Below, piece by piece: positions 16,728-24,532 of a DNA stretch of 38,771 nucleotides. Within the stretch, counting starts at the first letter, position 1, and each line of letters starts with the position of its first letter. Source of the stretch: Scalindua sp964437425 (lineage in GTDB: Bacteria; Planctomycetota; Brocadiia; Brocadiales; Scalinduaceae); assembly GCA_964437425.1 (NCBI GenBank), contig CAYTGO010000028.1, positions 1 through 38,771 of the forward strand. The letters are read 5' to 3'. A program made the translations under genes and the position numbers. The notes under the pieces were generated by a model, which saw nothing but the letters and a program-made list of their open reading frames with translations, was not told the DNA's origin and ran no database searches.

Positions 16728-17495
16728 TTACCTTATACTTGAAACTAAAGATTGAATAATTAGATGCCAACCGTCTATGAGCACAAATAAAACAATTTTG
16801 AACGGAACAGAGATCATCATTGGGGGAAGCATAAACATACCCATTGAGGTTAATACACTTGCTACAACCATATCTATGACAATAAACGGTAGATAGACGA
16901 CAAAACCCATTTGAAAAGCAGTCTTCAACTCGCTTACAACAAACGCCGGTAATAGAATGTGTGCGGGAACATCATCCAATGACTCTGGTCTTTCCAATTT
17001 CGCAATATTATAAAAAAGTGCGATATCTTTCTCCCTGGTCTGCTTTGCCATAAATTCTTTTAGTGGTACTGCGCCACGTTTAAAGGCCTCTACCTGCTCA
17101 ATTTCCTCATTCATGAAAGGCTGGACTGCCTCTTTGTTTATTTGGGTGAATACAGGAGCCATCACAAAGAAAGTTATCAGTATTGCAAGACCTATCAGAA
17201 TCTGGTTTGGAGGCATCTGCTGTGATGATATTGCCTTCCTTACAAATGCCAGAACTATTATAATCCTGGTAAATGAAGTCATTACCATCAATAATCCCGG
17301 TAAAAAAGCAAAAGAAGTCATTATCAAAAGGACCTTGACAGTACCGGCAACCTTCTTTGGCTCACTGAGATCACCCAAATTGACCGTCATGTTCATGGCA
17401 TCACTAGCAGCATCTTCTGCCACTACTGTGTGACCAAGAAACATAACTGCGGCAAATGACAGAGTGAACACAAGTATTATTAGCAAATATCTCAT
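16728..17495 (-). CDS. fliP: Flagellar export gate protein FliP
   Basis: FliP makes the pentameric core of the export gate. The 255 residues start with a cleavable signal-like segment (RYLLIILVFTLSFAAVMF) and contain the strongly conserved FTRIIIVLAFVRKAISSQQMPPN, of which the core QMPPNQILIGLA is diagnostic. The end carries DMVVASVLTSMGMFMLPPMMISVP-type helices (core MGMFMLPPMMIS). The ATG overlaps the TGA of fliO (ATGA), so the two are translationally coupled. Confidence 0.97.
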   Translation of the reverse strand: MRYLLIILVFTLSFAAVMFLGHTVVAEDAASDAMNMTVNLGDLSEPKKVAGTVKVLLIMTSFAFLPGLLMVMTSFTRIIIVLAFVRKAISSQQMPPNQILIGLAILITFFVMAPVFTQINKEAVQPFMNEEIEQVEAFKRGAVPLKEFMAKQTREKDIALFYNIAKLERPESLDDVPAHILLPAFVVSELKTAFQMGFVVYLPFIVIDMVVASVLTSMGMFMLPPMMISVPFKIVLFVLIDGWHLIIQSLVSSIR

Positions 17496-18031
17496 TTTTG
17501 TTTCCGCTCCGACATTGATTTCTTAATGATATCGAGAAACTCTTTTTTGTTAACTTGTTCATCACCGCCAATACTACTCTCACCAACTGTGATATCTTCA
17601 TTTGCAACCTCAGTTATCAATCCGATATTGTCATTGGTGACACCAAGTATCAAATGTTTTCCAGGTACTTTGACTAAAAAAAGTGATTTCTTTACTCCCA
17701 TTGGAGTATGGTCAACTATCTTTATCAACCTTCTGCTTCTTCCTATGTTTGTTCTTACGCCATACTTCTTTTTTATCACATAAGCTGTTGCAACTATCAC
17801 TGCTATGACTATGATCAATGTACTAACAGTTTTAAAATATCCTGCATATCCGCCAAAAACTGATTCATTATTTGGACTATCTTTAAACAGCCCGTTTTCT
17901 TTAACTTCTGCAGAAACATCACCTTGCATAACTGTAACAGTCAGAGCAAAACAGATGAGGAAAAACACCAGAATGAAAATTGAATTTAAAATATTTCTAT
18001 TGATAAATGATTTTTGAGTAGCAAGCTTCAT
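17492..18031 (-). CDS. fliO: Flagellar export gate assembly protein FliO
   Basis: FliO is a membrane protein that helps FliP assemble into its ring. The 179 residues include an N-terminal signal segment (about 15-38), a periplasmic stretch, one membrane helix (TVSTLIIVIAVIVATAYVI), and a cytoplasmic SH3-like part with the typical LIKIVDHTPMGVKKSLFLVKV and ILGVTNDNIGLI. It is first in the fliO-P-Q-R-flhB-flhA-flhF-(small gene)-fliA series and has two sigma-54-type sites upstream. Confidence 0.9.
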   Translation of the reverse strand: MKLATQKSFINRNILNSIFILVFFLICFALTVTVMQGDVSAEVKENGLFKDSPNNESVFGGYAGYFKTVSTLIIVIAVIVATAYVIKKKYGVRTNIGRSRRLIKIVDHTPMGVKKSLFLVKVPGKHLILGVTNDNIGLITEVANEDITVGESSIGGDEQVNKKEFLDIIKKSMSERKQK

Positions 18032-18083
18032 ATTTTGGTGAGATTTAAGTTAATAGTATAATTTAATCTGATATGACAAGATC

Positions 18084-18098
18084 GCAAATAAGATACCA
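18084..18098 (-). promoter_or_regulatory. fliO: Sigma-54-type promoter of the fliO operon, proximal site
   Basis: On the minus strand it reads TGGTAT, CTTAT, TTGCGA. GG and GC cores are ten bases apart. Predicted start of transcription is near 18072, giving a leader of about 40 bases before fliO. It shares the TGGTAT...TTTGCGA form with the fliF site. Confidence 0.65.
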
Positions 18099-18127
18099 TT
18101 ATATTTTTTAATATAATCACATAAATG

Positions 18128-18142
18128 GCAAACCATATACCA
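18128..18142 (-). promoter_or_regulatory. fliO: Sigma-54-type promoter of the fliO operon, distal site
   Basis: On the minus strand it reads TGGTAT, ATGGT, TTGCC, with the same ten-base core spacing, 44 bases upstream of the proximal site. It could be a second promoter or a decoy that competes for the polymerase. Confidence 0.5.
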
Positions 18143-18516
18143 TTGATACAGCTAGACTTACACACTATTGTGTTTGAAGGAACAAACAAGTTATTCTAAA
18201 CACTCATTTGTAGTTTGATGAGATAAAATCCCGCGTAGTCTTTTTAAACTAAGCGTAGTTTTCTTAGACAAGAATTAGTGTGTGGCTTAGAATATGAGTA
18301 GAAAATGTTTTTTGCAGAAGTTTGAAAGCAAACGGGGAATTACCGTGAGGAATTATGTTAGATTTGCCGATTACAAACTTTACACAAGCAAACCAGAATT
18401 GCCAATGGCTGGCAACTCAATTAAGTTTTCATTATCCAGGTTTCTGAATTAGCCCAATAAAGATGAACTAAAAAACCAGATCAAGAAATTATCCATACTT
18501 GGTGTAGTATGTTATC
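18143..18516. other. fliN-fliO intergenic region with a short orphan open frame
   Basis: These 374 bases lie between the end of fliN and the fliO promoter sites. A plus-strand frame of 52 residues (18294-18452, starting MSRKCFLQKFESKRGITVRN) is open but has no ribosome-binding site and matches nothing I recognise. Two perfect 6-bp hairpins are present: CATACT/AGTATG (18494-18511), just after the fliN stop on the minus strand, and TTGCCA/TGGCAA (18399-18415). The first is a possible weak terminator, but its T-run lies about 20 bases further. A repeat of GCGTAGT occurs twice near 18232-18258. Confidence 0.35.
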
Positions 18517-18876
18517 CTAAACACCTGCTATTTTGGTTATCTTTACACCAAAGTTTTCATCAACTACTACTACCTCTCCGAAAGCGATTACTTTGCCACG
18601 AACCGATATCTTAACAGGCTCTCCCGCCAAACTATCAAGCTCAATTATTGATCCTGGTGTCAGCGCCATAACATCACGCATTAACATCTCCGTCTTTCCA
18701 AGTTCAACAAGTACAGGAATATGAACATCCATCAGCATGTCCATATTCTTTGAATCTCCAGCTCCGGTTTTAGTTTTTACCGGTTCCAAAGGCGAAAACT
18801 TAACAGACTTAATGCTCTCTGCATCATCAGTTGATAGAACAGGCTCTTCCTGATCTGCAATTGTCTTATCTTCCAT
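18517..18876 (-). CDS. fliN: Flagellar motor switch protein FliN
   Basis: FliN forms most of the cytoplasmic C-ring with FliM and binds CheY-P and FliH. The last 80 residues are the SpoA domain: MDVHIPVLVELGKTEMLMRD, then LTPGSIIELDSLAGEPVKI and RGKVIAFGEVVVVDENFGVKI. The first 40 residues are an acidic, variable tail. AAAGGAGA lies six bases before the ATG. It follows fliM by 123 bases and ends the fliF-to-fliN series. Confidence 0.96.
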   Translation of the reverse strand: MEDKTIADQEEPVLSTDDAESIKSVKFSPLEPVKTKTGAGDSKNMDMLMDVHIPVLVELGKTEMLMRDVMALTPGSIIELDSLAGEPVKISVRGKVIAFGEVVVVDENFGVKITKIAGV

Positions 18877-18999
18877 CTAATCTCCTTTCATTAACTAATT
18901 ACTAAAACCAATAGTAATGTATATATTGTTATCCTTAAAAATATAGATTTAAATCAGCATAAACATTTTTATTTCAAATGGTTATGACTGGCCACCAAT

Positions 19000-19995
19000 T
19001 TATTGATGATCTTCACTTGATAATCCGACAATTTGAATAGCCTTCTTTGAACCGTTTAACCCCAGTTTTCCGTAATACTTGTTTTTTCCTTCAACAACCA
19101 CTTTAAGATTATTTGTAATCTTACTGTCAAGCCTTAATACGTCTCCTGCTTTCAGATTTACTATATCATTTACCTTAAAATCAGTTTCGTCCAGTACACC
19201 TGCTACGGACAGTTTTATGCCACCTGATAGTTTTTTTAACGCGTCGGCACTTTCATTGTCAGTTTCTACGGTATTTGATTGTTTATTACTAAAGAAATGA
19301 TCAAATGTTTTGTCTACACTTGAAACAGGCACACAAAATTTCATCTCACCAAAGCTGCTTTCCAGATTAAAAGTAAAGGAAACTAACAAAACAACATCAG
19401 CTTCAGAAGCGATATTAAGGTATCTGGGCTCCATTGCAGTATCAGAAACAGTCCATTCCATATCATCATATGGTTTCCACGCATTACCTATTTTCTCTAA
19501 TATTACTTTCACTACATTGCCAACAATTGTAGTCTCTGTATCTGTCAACTTCCTTATTTCGTTTTGAGTTCTTCCCTCACCTCCAAATGCTTTCTCAACA
19601 ATTGACAGGCTCAACCCCATGTCCATTGCAATACATCCAAAACCCTTTAACGGCTTTAACCTGACAGTGTTAATGAACATAAGTTCCGGACATGTATTTT
19701 TGAATATTTCAAAGCTTAATTCGTCTATCGAGTTCAAACTTATCTTTGCAGTACCCCTTAAGAAATTAGAAACTTCTCTACTTATCTGATAAGCAGTCGT
19801 CTCAAACACCTTATACAACATTCGTTTCTTCTCTCTCGATATTGTATTCGGCCTTTTAAAATCATAATATTTTACCTTGCTGTCGGCCTCTTCAATAATA
19901 TCAGGCTGTGCTGTAATACCTTGACTTTCATGAAAAGATTCCAACAAACTTTCAACTTCATCACTAGATAGTATCGCGTTTTCCGTGTTTTCCAT
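19000..19995 (-). CDS. fliM: Flagellar motor switch protein FliM
   Basis: FliM links FliG to FliN in the C-ring and receives CheY-P. The N-terminal LSSDEVESLLESF corresponds to the CheY-binding peptide. The middle domain (about 50-235) carries FLRGTAKISLNSIDELSF and MGLSLSIVEKAFGGEGR. The C-terminal SpoA domain (about 255-325) contains VNLKAGDVLRLDSKI and KYYGKLGLNGSKKAIQI. Length 331 is normal. It starts 2 bases after the fliL stop. The CheY-binding peptide implies that chemotaxis genes exist elsewhere. Confidence 0.96.
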   Translation of the reverse strand: MENTENAILSSDEVESLLESFHESQGITAQPDIIEEADSKVKYYDFKRPNTISREKKRMLYKVFETTAYQISREVSNFLRGTAKISLNSIDELSFEIFKNTCPELMFINTVRLKPLKGFGCIAMDMGLSLSIVEKAFGGEGRTQNEIRKLTDTETTIVGNVVKVILEKIGNAWKPYDDMEWTVSDTAMEPRYLNIASEADVVLLVSFTFNLESSFGEMKFCVPVSSVDKTFDHFFSNKQSNTVETDNESADALKKLSGGIKLSVAGVLDETDFKVNDIVNLKAGDVLRLDSKITNNLKVVVEGKNKYYGKLGLNGSKKAIQIVGLSSEDHQ

Positions 19996-19997
19996 AA

Positions 19998-20729
19998 TTA
20001 CTGTATAATAAAATCAGAAAAATATACCTGAGAGATCGCATTATCTGACTCTAGAACCTTGCTATTCAAAAGATTTCTTATCTCTCTCCTTAATTTTTGA
20101 TGATTAGCACGGTCACTTAGCTCAGTCAGGTTCTTTGAGGAAAGAAAAGACACTAGTTTGTCTCTGAAAACAACCTTATTTTTCTTAATCGTTCCTTTTA
20201 TTTCACTGTTCTTAACTTCAAGGCTGATGATAACTCTTAGATATCTCTTGCTATCAACCTTTCCTATATTGACAACAATACTATCCAGAGGCACTAATAT
20301 CTTGTCCAGTACACTATTATTCTCTTCCTTATTTCCTTCAGTGCCCTCTTTTTTGTCTTTTTTCTTATCCTTTTTTTTCTTCTTTTTCTTATCCTTACTC
20401 TTGACTTTTTCAGCCTTTCCATCTTTCTCTGTGTCTAAGCCATTACCATCTTCTGCACCATCACCAGATGAACCAGACGCCGGAGCCATAGTTGTATCAT
20501 AAACATCTTTAGAGGAATGAAACTTTGTAACAAAGATAAAAGCGCTTCCTACTGACATGACGGCCACAACTATCATTATCAACAGATTTTTTAAGTCAAT
20601 CTTTGTTGCGCTTTTATCACCAGCACCTGCAGCCTCAGTTTCAGAAACTTCTGCCGTGACGGCATCACCGGCACTTGCATCACCCTGATCAGGTTCAGCA
20701 TTCTTTTCCTTTTTCTTTTTCTTAAAGAT
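19998..20729 (-). CDS. fliL: Flagellar basal-body protein FliL, probable non-AUG start
   Basis: FliL surrounds the stator units and stabilises them under load. One membrane helix (IMIVVAVMSVGSAFIFVTK) is followed by a long Lys/Asp/Glu-rich linker (KDKKKKKKKDKKKDKKEG) and the periplasmic FliL domain (ILVPLDSIVVNIGKVDSKRYLRV, core VNIGKVDSKRYLRVIISLEV). The first ATG (20582) lies directly in the membrane helix and has no ribosome-binding site. The frame is open 49 codons further upstream, encoding a typical charged cytoplasmic tail (FKKKKKEKNAEPDQGD). A strong AAGGAGA (20736-20742) precedes two consecutive ATC codons there. Translation from ATC at 20729 (243 residues) is the best reading. A sequencing error in an ATG is the alternative. 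Confidence 0.85.
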   Translation of the reverse strand: MFKKKKKEKNAEPDQGDASAGDAVTAEVSETEAAGAGDKSATKIDLKNLLIMIVVAVMSVGSAFIFVTKFHSSKDVYDTTMAPASGSSGDGAEDGNGLDTEKDGKAEKVKSKDKKKKKKKDKKKDKKEGTEGNKEENNSVLDKILVPLDSIVVNIGKVDSKRYLRVIISLEVKNSEIKGTIKKNKVVFRDKLVSFLSSKNLTELSDRANHQKLRREIRNLLNSKVLESDNAISQVYFSDFIIQ

Positions 20730-20735
20730 GATAAG

Positions 20736-20742
20736 TCTCCTT
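20736..20742 (-). promoter_or_regulatory. fliL: Ribosome-binding site placed before ATC codons of fliL
   Basis: AAGGAGA on the minus strand, with its GGAG 7 bases from the second ATC (20729) and 4 from the first (20732). No ATG, GTG or TTG in the fliL frame lies within reach. The neighbouring genes also use strong sites of this kind, so the site is likely functional and defines a rare start codon. Confidence 0.6.
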
Positions 20743-20804
20743 TGTATCTACTTTCAACACCTTACGATCAAGTCAAATGCAACAATATCAATTGCCTTCT
20801 TCCC

Positions 20805-21536
20805 CTACGAATCAGAAATTATTATGTTAATTCTGTTGTTTGCTCTTGTTTTGAATGCTGATTTATCTCCCAACAATGGTTGGTGCTTTCCATACCCAAT
20901 CGCAGTCAGTCTAGAATATTCAATCCTGCCTACATTGTTAAAATACTTTGTAACAGCATATGCAAATTCTGCTGACAACTGCCAGCTTGTTGGATAGTCA
21001 TCCGTTGGAATAAAATCCTCACTTGTATATCCTCCAACAACAACCTGACAATCCCTGTTTCGTATTACTTTTATTAAATTATTTAAATACATCTTACTTT
21101 CGGATGACATATCCAACTCATCATTAATAAAATCTATTTCTGTAGGAAAAACCAGTTGATGTCCTTTTTGCGTATACTCTATATCAATATTTTTATCAAT
21201 TGTATTAGCAAAAACGTTCTTGAGCATCTCTCTTTGCTTCTTGCTTCTACCACCATAATTATCCTGTTTCATTTCCAAGTTAGATATCGAATCACTACTA
21301 CCAAAAGCAATTTTGCTTACACCATAGTTATCCAGTGCATGTATAAACGAATCAATTGCCTCTTTTGCATCTTTATCTTTAATAGGCCCAACATTAGAGG
21401 ATAACATTATAAAGAAAGCCAACAGTATAGTCATGAGTGCGGCAAAGGCAACCATATCAACAAAAGCGCCATCCTCAACCGGCTTTTTTTTCTTCCTCCT
21501 TACCACCGTAGCTTTTTCTACATTTATCTGAGCCAT
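20805..21536 (-). CDS. MotB-like protein lacking key stator residues
   Basis: This is a paralogue of the adjacent MotB: a basic N-terminus, one membrane helix (AFVDMVAFAALMTILLAFFIML cut here to MVAFAALMTILLAFFIML) and a C-terminal OmpA-like domain (about 115-240). Aligned to MotB (YADFMTxMMAFF pattern), the proton-carrying Asp is Ala33; the nearest Asp (27) is six residues earlier. In the OmpA domain the GHTD motif reads GYTS, and the LSxxRA motif reads LSAEFA. The Asp and Arg that hold peptidoglycan are thus missing. It may be a structural or regulatory stator-associated protein and not an ion-conducting subunit (inference). It starts 9 bases after motB and stands before fliL. There is only one motA. 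Confidence 0.85.
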   Translation of the reverse strand: MAQINVEKATVVRRKKKKPVEDGAFVDMVAFAALMTILLAFFIMLSSNVGPIKDKDAKEAIDSFIHALDNYGVSKIAFGSSDSISNLEMKQDNYGGRSKKQREMLKNVFANTIDKNIDIEYTQKGHQLVFPTEIDFINDELDMSSESKMYLNNLIKVIRNRDCQVVVGGYTSEDFIPTDDYPTSWQLSAEFAYAVTKYFNNVGRIEYSRLTAIGYGKHQPLLGDKSAFKTRANNRINIIISDS

Positions 21537-21545
21537 ATTTAGAAC

Positions 21546-22265
21546 CTAAACGTCTCTTGGTATCTCTTTTATAATAACTTCAACTCTTCTGTTCAGTGTA
21601 CGATTGTGCTCATTTGTATTCGGGAATAAGGGTCTGAACCTGCCATGCCCGGTCACACCAAATCTGGAGGACGAGAGCATCTCCTCTGCTATCATGTAGT
21701 CACAGACTCTGGAAGCACGTGCAATGGACAATTTACTTCCAGCATTGTTATCATCACTATATCTATCATCTGTGTGTCCCTCAATTCTGACATTATTTGA
21801 AATCACAGCTAACAACTCTGCAACCTTATCCAACAAATATAAATAATCTACTTTTAGAGAAACGTCACCTGAGTCAAAAAGAATATCAGCTTTAATCCTT
21901 ATAGTGAATCCTTCTTTAGTCGTCAACAAATCTATAACGTCAAACAACTCATTCTCCGTCATAAACACAACCATATCTTCTCTTATTAATTCAAGATCAG
22001 TTATGGGCGGCAGAAGATCATCCGCATCAATCATTGTCCTAGACTTGCTTGTTACCTTATCTTTAAATATCCCTGATTCCTTAAGAGATGCAATCGCCAG
22101 GTTTTCACCGGTCCCCGTGCTTTTTTGAAGTACTAATTCAGGCTCCTCATCTGTTTTAGGTGAACTCATAGCAATTATGAGTACAAAGAACGTCATCAAC
22201 AGAGTAATCATGTCGCCATAAGCTAATGCCCATTCGTTAGGATCTTTCTTTGGTTCTTCTTCCAT
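21546..22265 (-). CDS. motB: Flagellar stator protein MotB
   Basis: MotB anchors the stator to peptidoglycan and carries protons with MotA. The N-terminus has the canonical WALAYGDMITLLMTFFVLI with the proton-carrier Asp at residue 18. The OmpA domain (about 115-235) has the complete IEGHTDDR and LSIARASRVCDYM elements and ends NRRVEVII. Length 239 is normal. The ATG overlaps the stop of motA by one base (TAATG), giving coupled translation. Whether ions are H+ or Na+ cannot be read with certainty. Confidence 0.95.
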   Translation of the reverse strand: MEEEPKKDPNEWALAYGDMITLLMTFFVLIIAMSSPKTDEEPELVLQKSTGTGENLAIASLKESGIFKDKVTSKSRTMIDADDLLPPITDLELIREDMVVFMTENELFDVIDLLTTKEGFTIRIKADILFDSGDVSLKVDYLYLLDKVAELLAVISNNVRIEGHTDDRYSDDNNAGSKLSIARASRVCDYMIAEEMLSSSRFGVTGHGRFRPLFPNTNEHNRTLNRRVEVIIKEIPRDV

Positions 22266-23071
22266 TATTTAGCATTTCTTATTTTATCTTTTAATTCGTC
22301 AATTTTCTTATCCTTCCTTTCAGCTGGAGAAAGGAAACCCTTCAATTTCTCTTCTACTATACTTGGATTGTCCCCTGACTGTATCGCCACAACTCCTTCC
22401 AGTATTAACTCTTTGACCAGTGTTTCTTCTTTAGACCTTACATCAAGTTTCCCACTCATTGGCAGAAATATTAAGTTTGCTACAATAACACCGTATAAAG
22501 TAGTTAAAAGTGCAGTGGCCATACCTACTCCGATCTTCGAGGGGTCATCCAACTCCCTAAGCATTAACACTAATCCAATTAATGTCCCCATCATGCCAAA
22601 TGCCGGAGCCACGACCCCCATTGATTCAAGCACACCCTTTCCCTTGGAATGCCTGCCTCTCAAATTATCAATCTCCTTCTCAAGTATTGTACGAAGTCCA
22701 TCGGCATCTGTACCATCAACCAGCAATTGAATGGATTTTGATAGAAAAGCATCTTTAATATCTGCAACTTTACTTTCTAATGCAAGCAATCCTTCTCTTC
22801 TGGCAAGTTTTGCATACTCTATTAAGTTCTGCATTTCAGCCTGAGGTGCAGTCACTTTTACAAAGATAGTTTTCATGATTAATGAAACCAGACCTGTAAC
22901 TACCTGCAGAGGATATCTCACAAGCGTTGCAGCTATCGTTCCTCCAACAACTATCATTAGTGAGGGAATATTTATAAAACCTGCTATCCCTGACATCCCT
23001 CCACCCAATATGATAGATACAATTAGCAGAAGTGCGCCAATTATTATACCCGCCGGAGTTGCAATATCCAT
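22265..23071 (-). CDS. motA: Flagellar stator protein MotA
   Basis: MotA forms the pentameric ring around MotB and touches FliG to turn the rotor. The 268 residues show four membrane helices: two near the N-terminus (AGIIIGALLLIVSIILGG, PSLMIVVGGTIAATLVRYP) and two in the second half. The conserved GVVAPAFGMMGTLIGLV and MATALLTTLYGVIVANLIF regions contain the Pro and Thr residues of the ion path. The charged cytoplasmic loop follows the first pair. It precedes motB in the usual order. Confidence 0.96.
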   Translation of the reverse strand: MDIATPAGIIIGALLLIVSIILGGGMSGIAGFINIPSLMIVVGGTIAATLVRYPLQVVTGLVSLIMKTIFVKVTAPQAEMQNLIEYAKLARREGLLALESKVADIKDAFLSKSIQLLVDGTDADGLRTILEKEIDNLRGRHSKGKGVLESMGVVAPAFGMMGTLIGLVLMLRELDDPSKIGVGMATALLTTLYGVIVANLIFLPMSGKLDVRSKEETLVKELILEGVVAIQSGDNPSIVEEKLKGFLSPAERKDKKIDELKDKIRNAK

Positions 23072-23095
23072 TTTTATGCTCCTTCTATCCTGTGA

Positions 23096-24028
23096 TTAAT
23101 TTTTTTGAAATTCCTTTTTCAGTATATCCCTGATCGCCTGAGTCAGTTTTGATGCCTCGTCAGTTTCTACAAACTCCAATATTTTCGCCAGGTTTTTCTC
23201 ATTCATTTTTGAGAGTATGCTGACAGCAGTTTTGTAATCAAGCTTCTTTATAATAGATACCGCTTTTTCCGTTTCGATTTTTTGATAAATAGCGGCAAGT
23301 TTTTTCACATTTCTCTCTTTAATAGTTTCATCTGTATCCTGATTCACAATTTGCAACCTTTTCATCCTCTCACTAATTGCAGCTGCATAAGCCGGATCAA
23401 ATTCTGAAAGAATCTTTGCAGATTTTTTGGCTTGCATGCCAGTTAAAACTTTAGCACTGGTTATCTTCTTAAGCTTGCTTAAGACCTCTGCCGCCTTTAA
23501 TGCATCCATAGATGAATAAATACCGGCTAATCTTTTCAAGTTCTTTCTCTCACTTTCATCGAAAACAATAAGATCTCTATCAAGGTCAATTCGCTCCTTA
23601 CTTATTAGCAGCAGCGAACTATCAAGTTTCTTTCTCATCAGTTCCATTTCTTTTTTACGACTTTCTACATCTGATTTAAATGCCTCTATTTCTCTCTCAT
23701 TTTTACGAAGCAGTGCAGACTTTTTCTCGTACAATGCGACTCTTTCCTTAAGTTCCTGCTGGTACTTCCTTATCTCTTCTGAAGAAAATCCCTTGATGGA
23801 CCTGACGGCCTCTTTAGTCTCTTTTTCCTCTTCAGTCTTTTTATCACTAATCTCCTTTTTACTGTATTCCTCCTCTATCTCTGCTATCTTGGAGGTATAA
23901 TATCCCACCATTTTCTTCTCAATTCCCTTCTTTAAGGTTATCATCACCACTGATGATATTGCAAAGAAGATAATGAAGAACAGAACATAAGGAATTAGTT
24001 TTTTCTTATTTAACTTAGCCTTGGCCAT
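23096..24028 (-). CDS. MotE/YlxF-like protein with MgtE_N-type helical repeats
   Basis: One N-terminal membrane helix (LIPYVLFFIIFFAISSVVM) is followed by a long coiled coil (about 40-160). The C-terminal part carries repeated helical units (YSSMDALKAAEVLSKLKK, ILSEFDPAYAAAISERM, VSIIKKLDYKTAVSILSKM) of the MgtE N-terminal type. Such proteins (YlxF, MotE, FlbB) lie next to fliJ in many flagellar loci and in some species take part in stator or collar assembly. ATG 24028 is preferred to the upstream TTG (24034); GGTGAT precedes it. It overlaps the end of fliJ by 14 bases and is followed by motA after 24 bases. Confidence 0.85.
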   Translation of the reverse strand: MAKAKLNKKKLIPYVLFFIIFFAISSVVMITLKKGIEKKMVGYYTSKIAEIEEEYSKKEISDKKTEEEKETKEAVRSIKGFSSEEIRKYQQELKERVALYEKKSALLRKNEREIEAFKSDVESRKKEMELMRKKLDSSLLLISKERIDLDRDLIVFDESERKNLKRLAGIYSSMDALKAAEVLSKLKKITSAKVLTGMQAKKSAKILSEFDPAYAAAISERMKRLQIVNQDTDETIKERNVKKLAAIYQKIETEKAVSIIKKLDYKTAVSILSKMNEKNLAKILEFVETDEASKLTQAIRDILKKEFQKN

Positions 24029-24488
24029 TTTCAATCACCATCTTATTATTAAATTTAATCATCCCTATATCATCCATTTCCTTGTTTGACAAGTATTCAA
24101 GGTACTCCCTATGCTCTTCCTCCCACTTGTCCCTGAGTTTTTCCAATCCTTTTCTCTTTTTAACTATTACAATTAATTCTTCCTGAACAACGTTCAACTT
24201 AATTGATATCTCCTGTATCCTGTATTTACTGATCTCCATACAAGCACCAAGATTAACAAAATAATCTTCATAGGTCGCGAGTTCTGTGGAAGTAATTTTC
24301 TGCCTTTTTTTAGAGGCCAGCTCACTTTGACTGGTCAGTTTTCTCTTCTTAAGATTTTCTAGTTCTGCTTTTTCGTTCAGAAATATTTCCTGAATATCCC
24401 TTAGCCTAACGAGACATTCCTCCTCATAAATGCGTTCCTTATTAAGCAGCGGCTGCAATTTAAAGTGGAACTTTGCACTTTCACCCAT
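24015..24488 (-). CDS. fliJ: Flagellar export ATPase stalk protein FliJ
   Basis: FliJ is the coiled-coil rod that inserts into the FliI hexamer and connects it to FlhA. The protein is 157 residues, entirely helical and highly charged, beginning KFHFKLQPLLNKERIYEEEC, which fits the FliJ N-terminal pattern (F.LQ.LL..R...E). It follows fliI by 44 bases and overlaps the next gene. Sequence conservation in FliJ is low, so context adds much of the certainty. No clear ribosome-binding site precedes the ATG. Confidence 0.88.
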   Translation of the reverse strand: MGESAKFHFKLQPLLNKERIYEEECLVRLRDIQEIFLNEKAELENLKKRKLTSQSELASKKRQKITSTELATYEDYFVNLGACMEISKYRIQEISIKLNVVQEELIVIVKKRKGLEKLRDKWEEEHREYLEYLSNKEMDDIGMIKFNNKMVIENGQG

Positions 24489-24532
24489 ATTTAATGATTT
24501 TTAATCAATAATTAATAATTATCATTTAAGAA

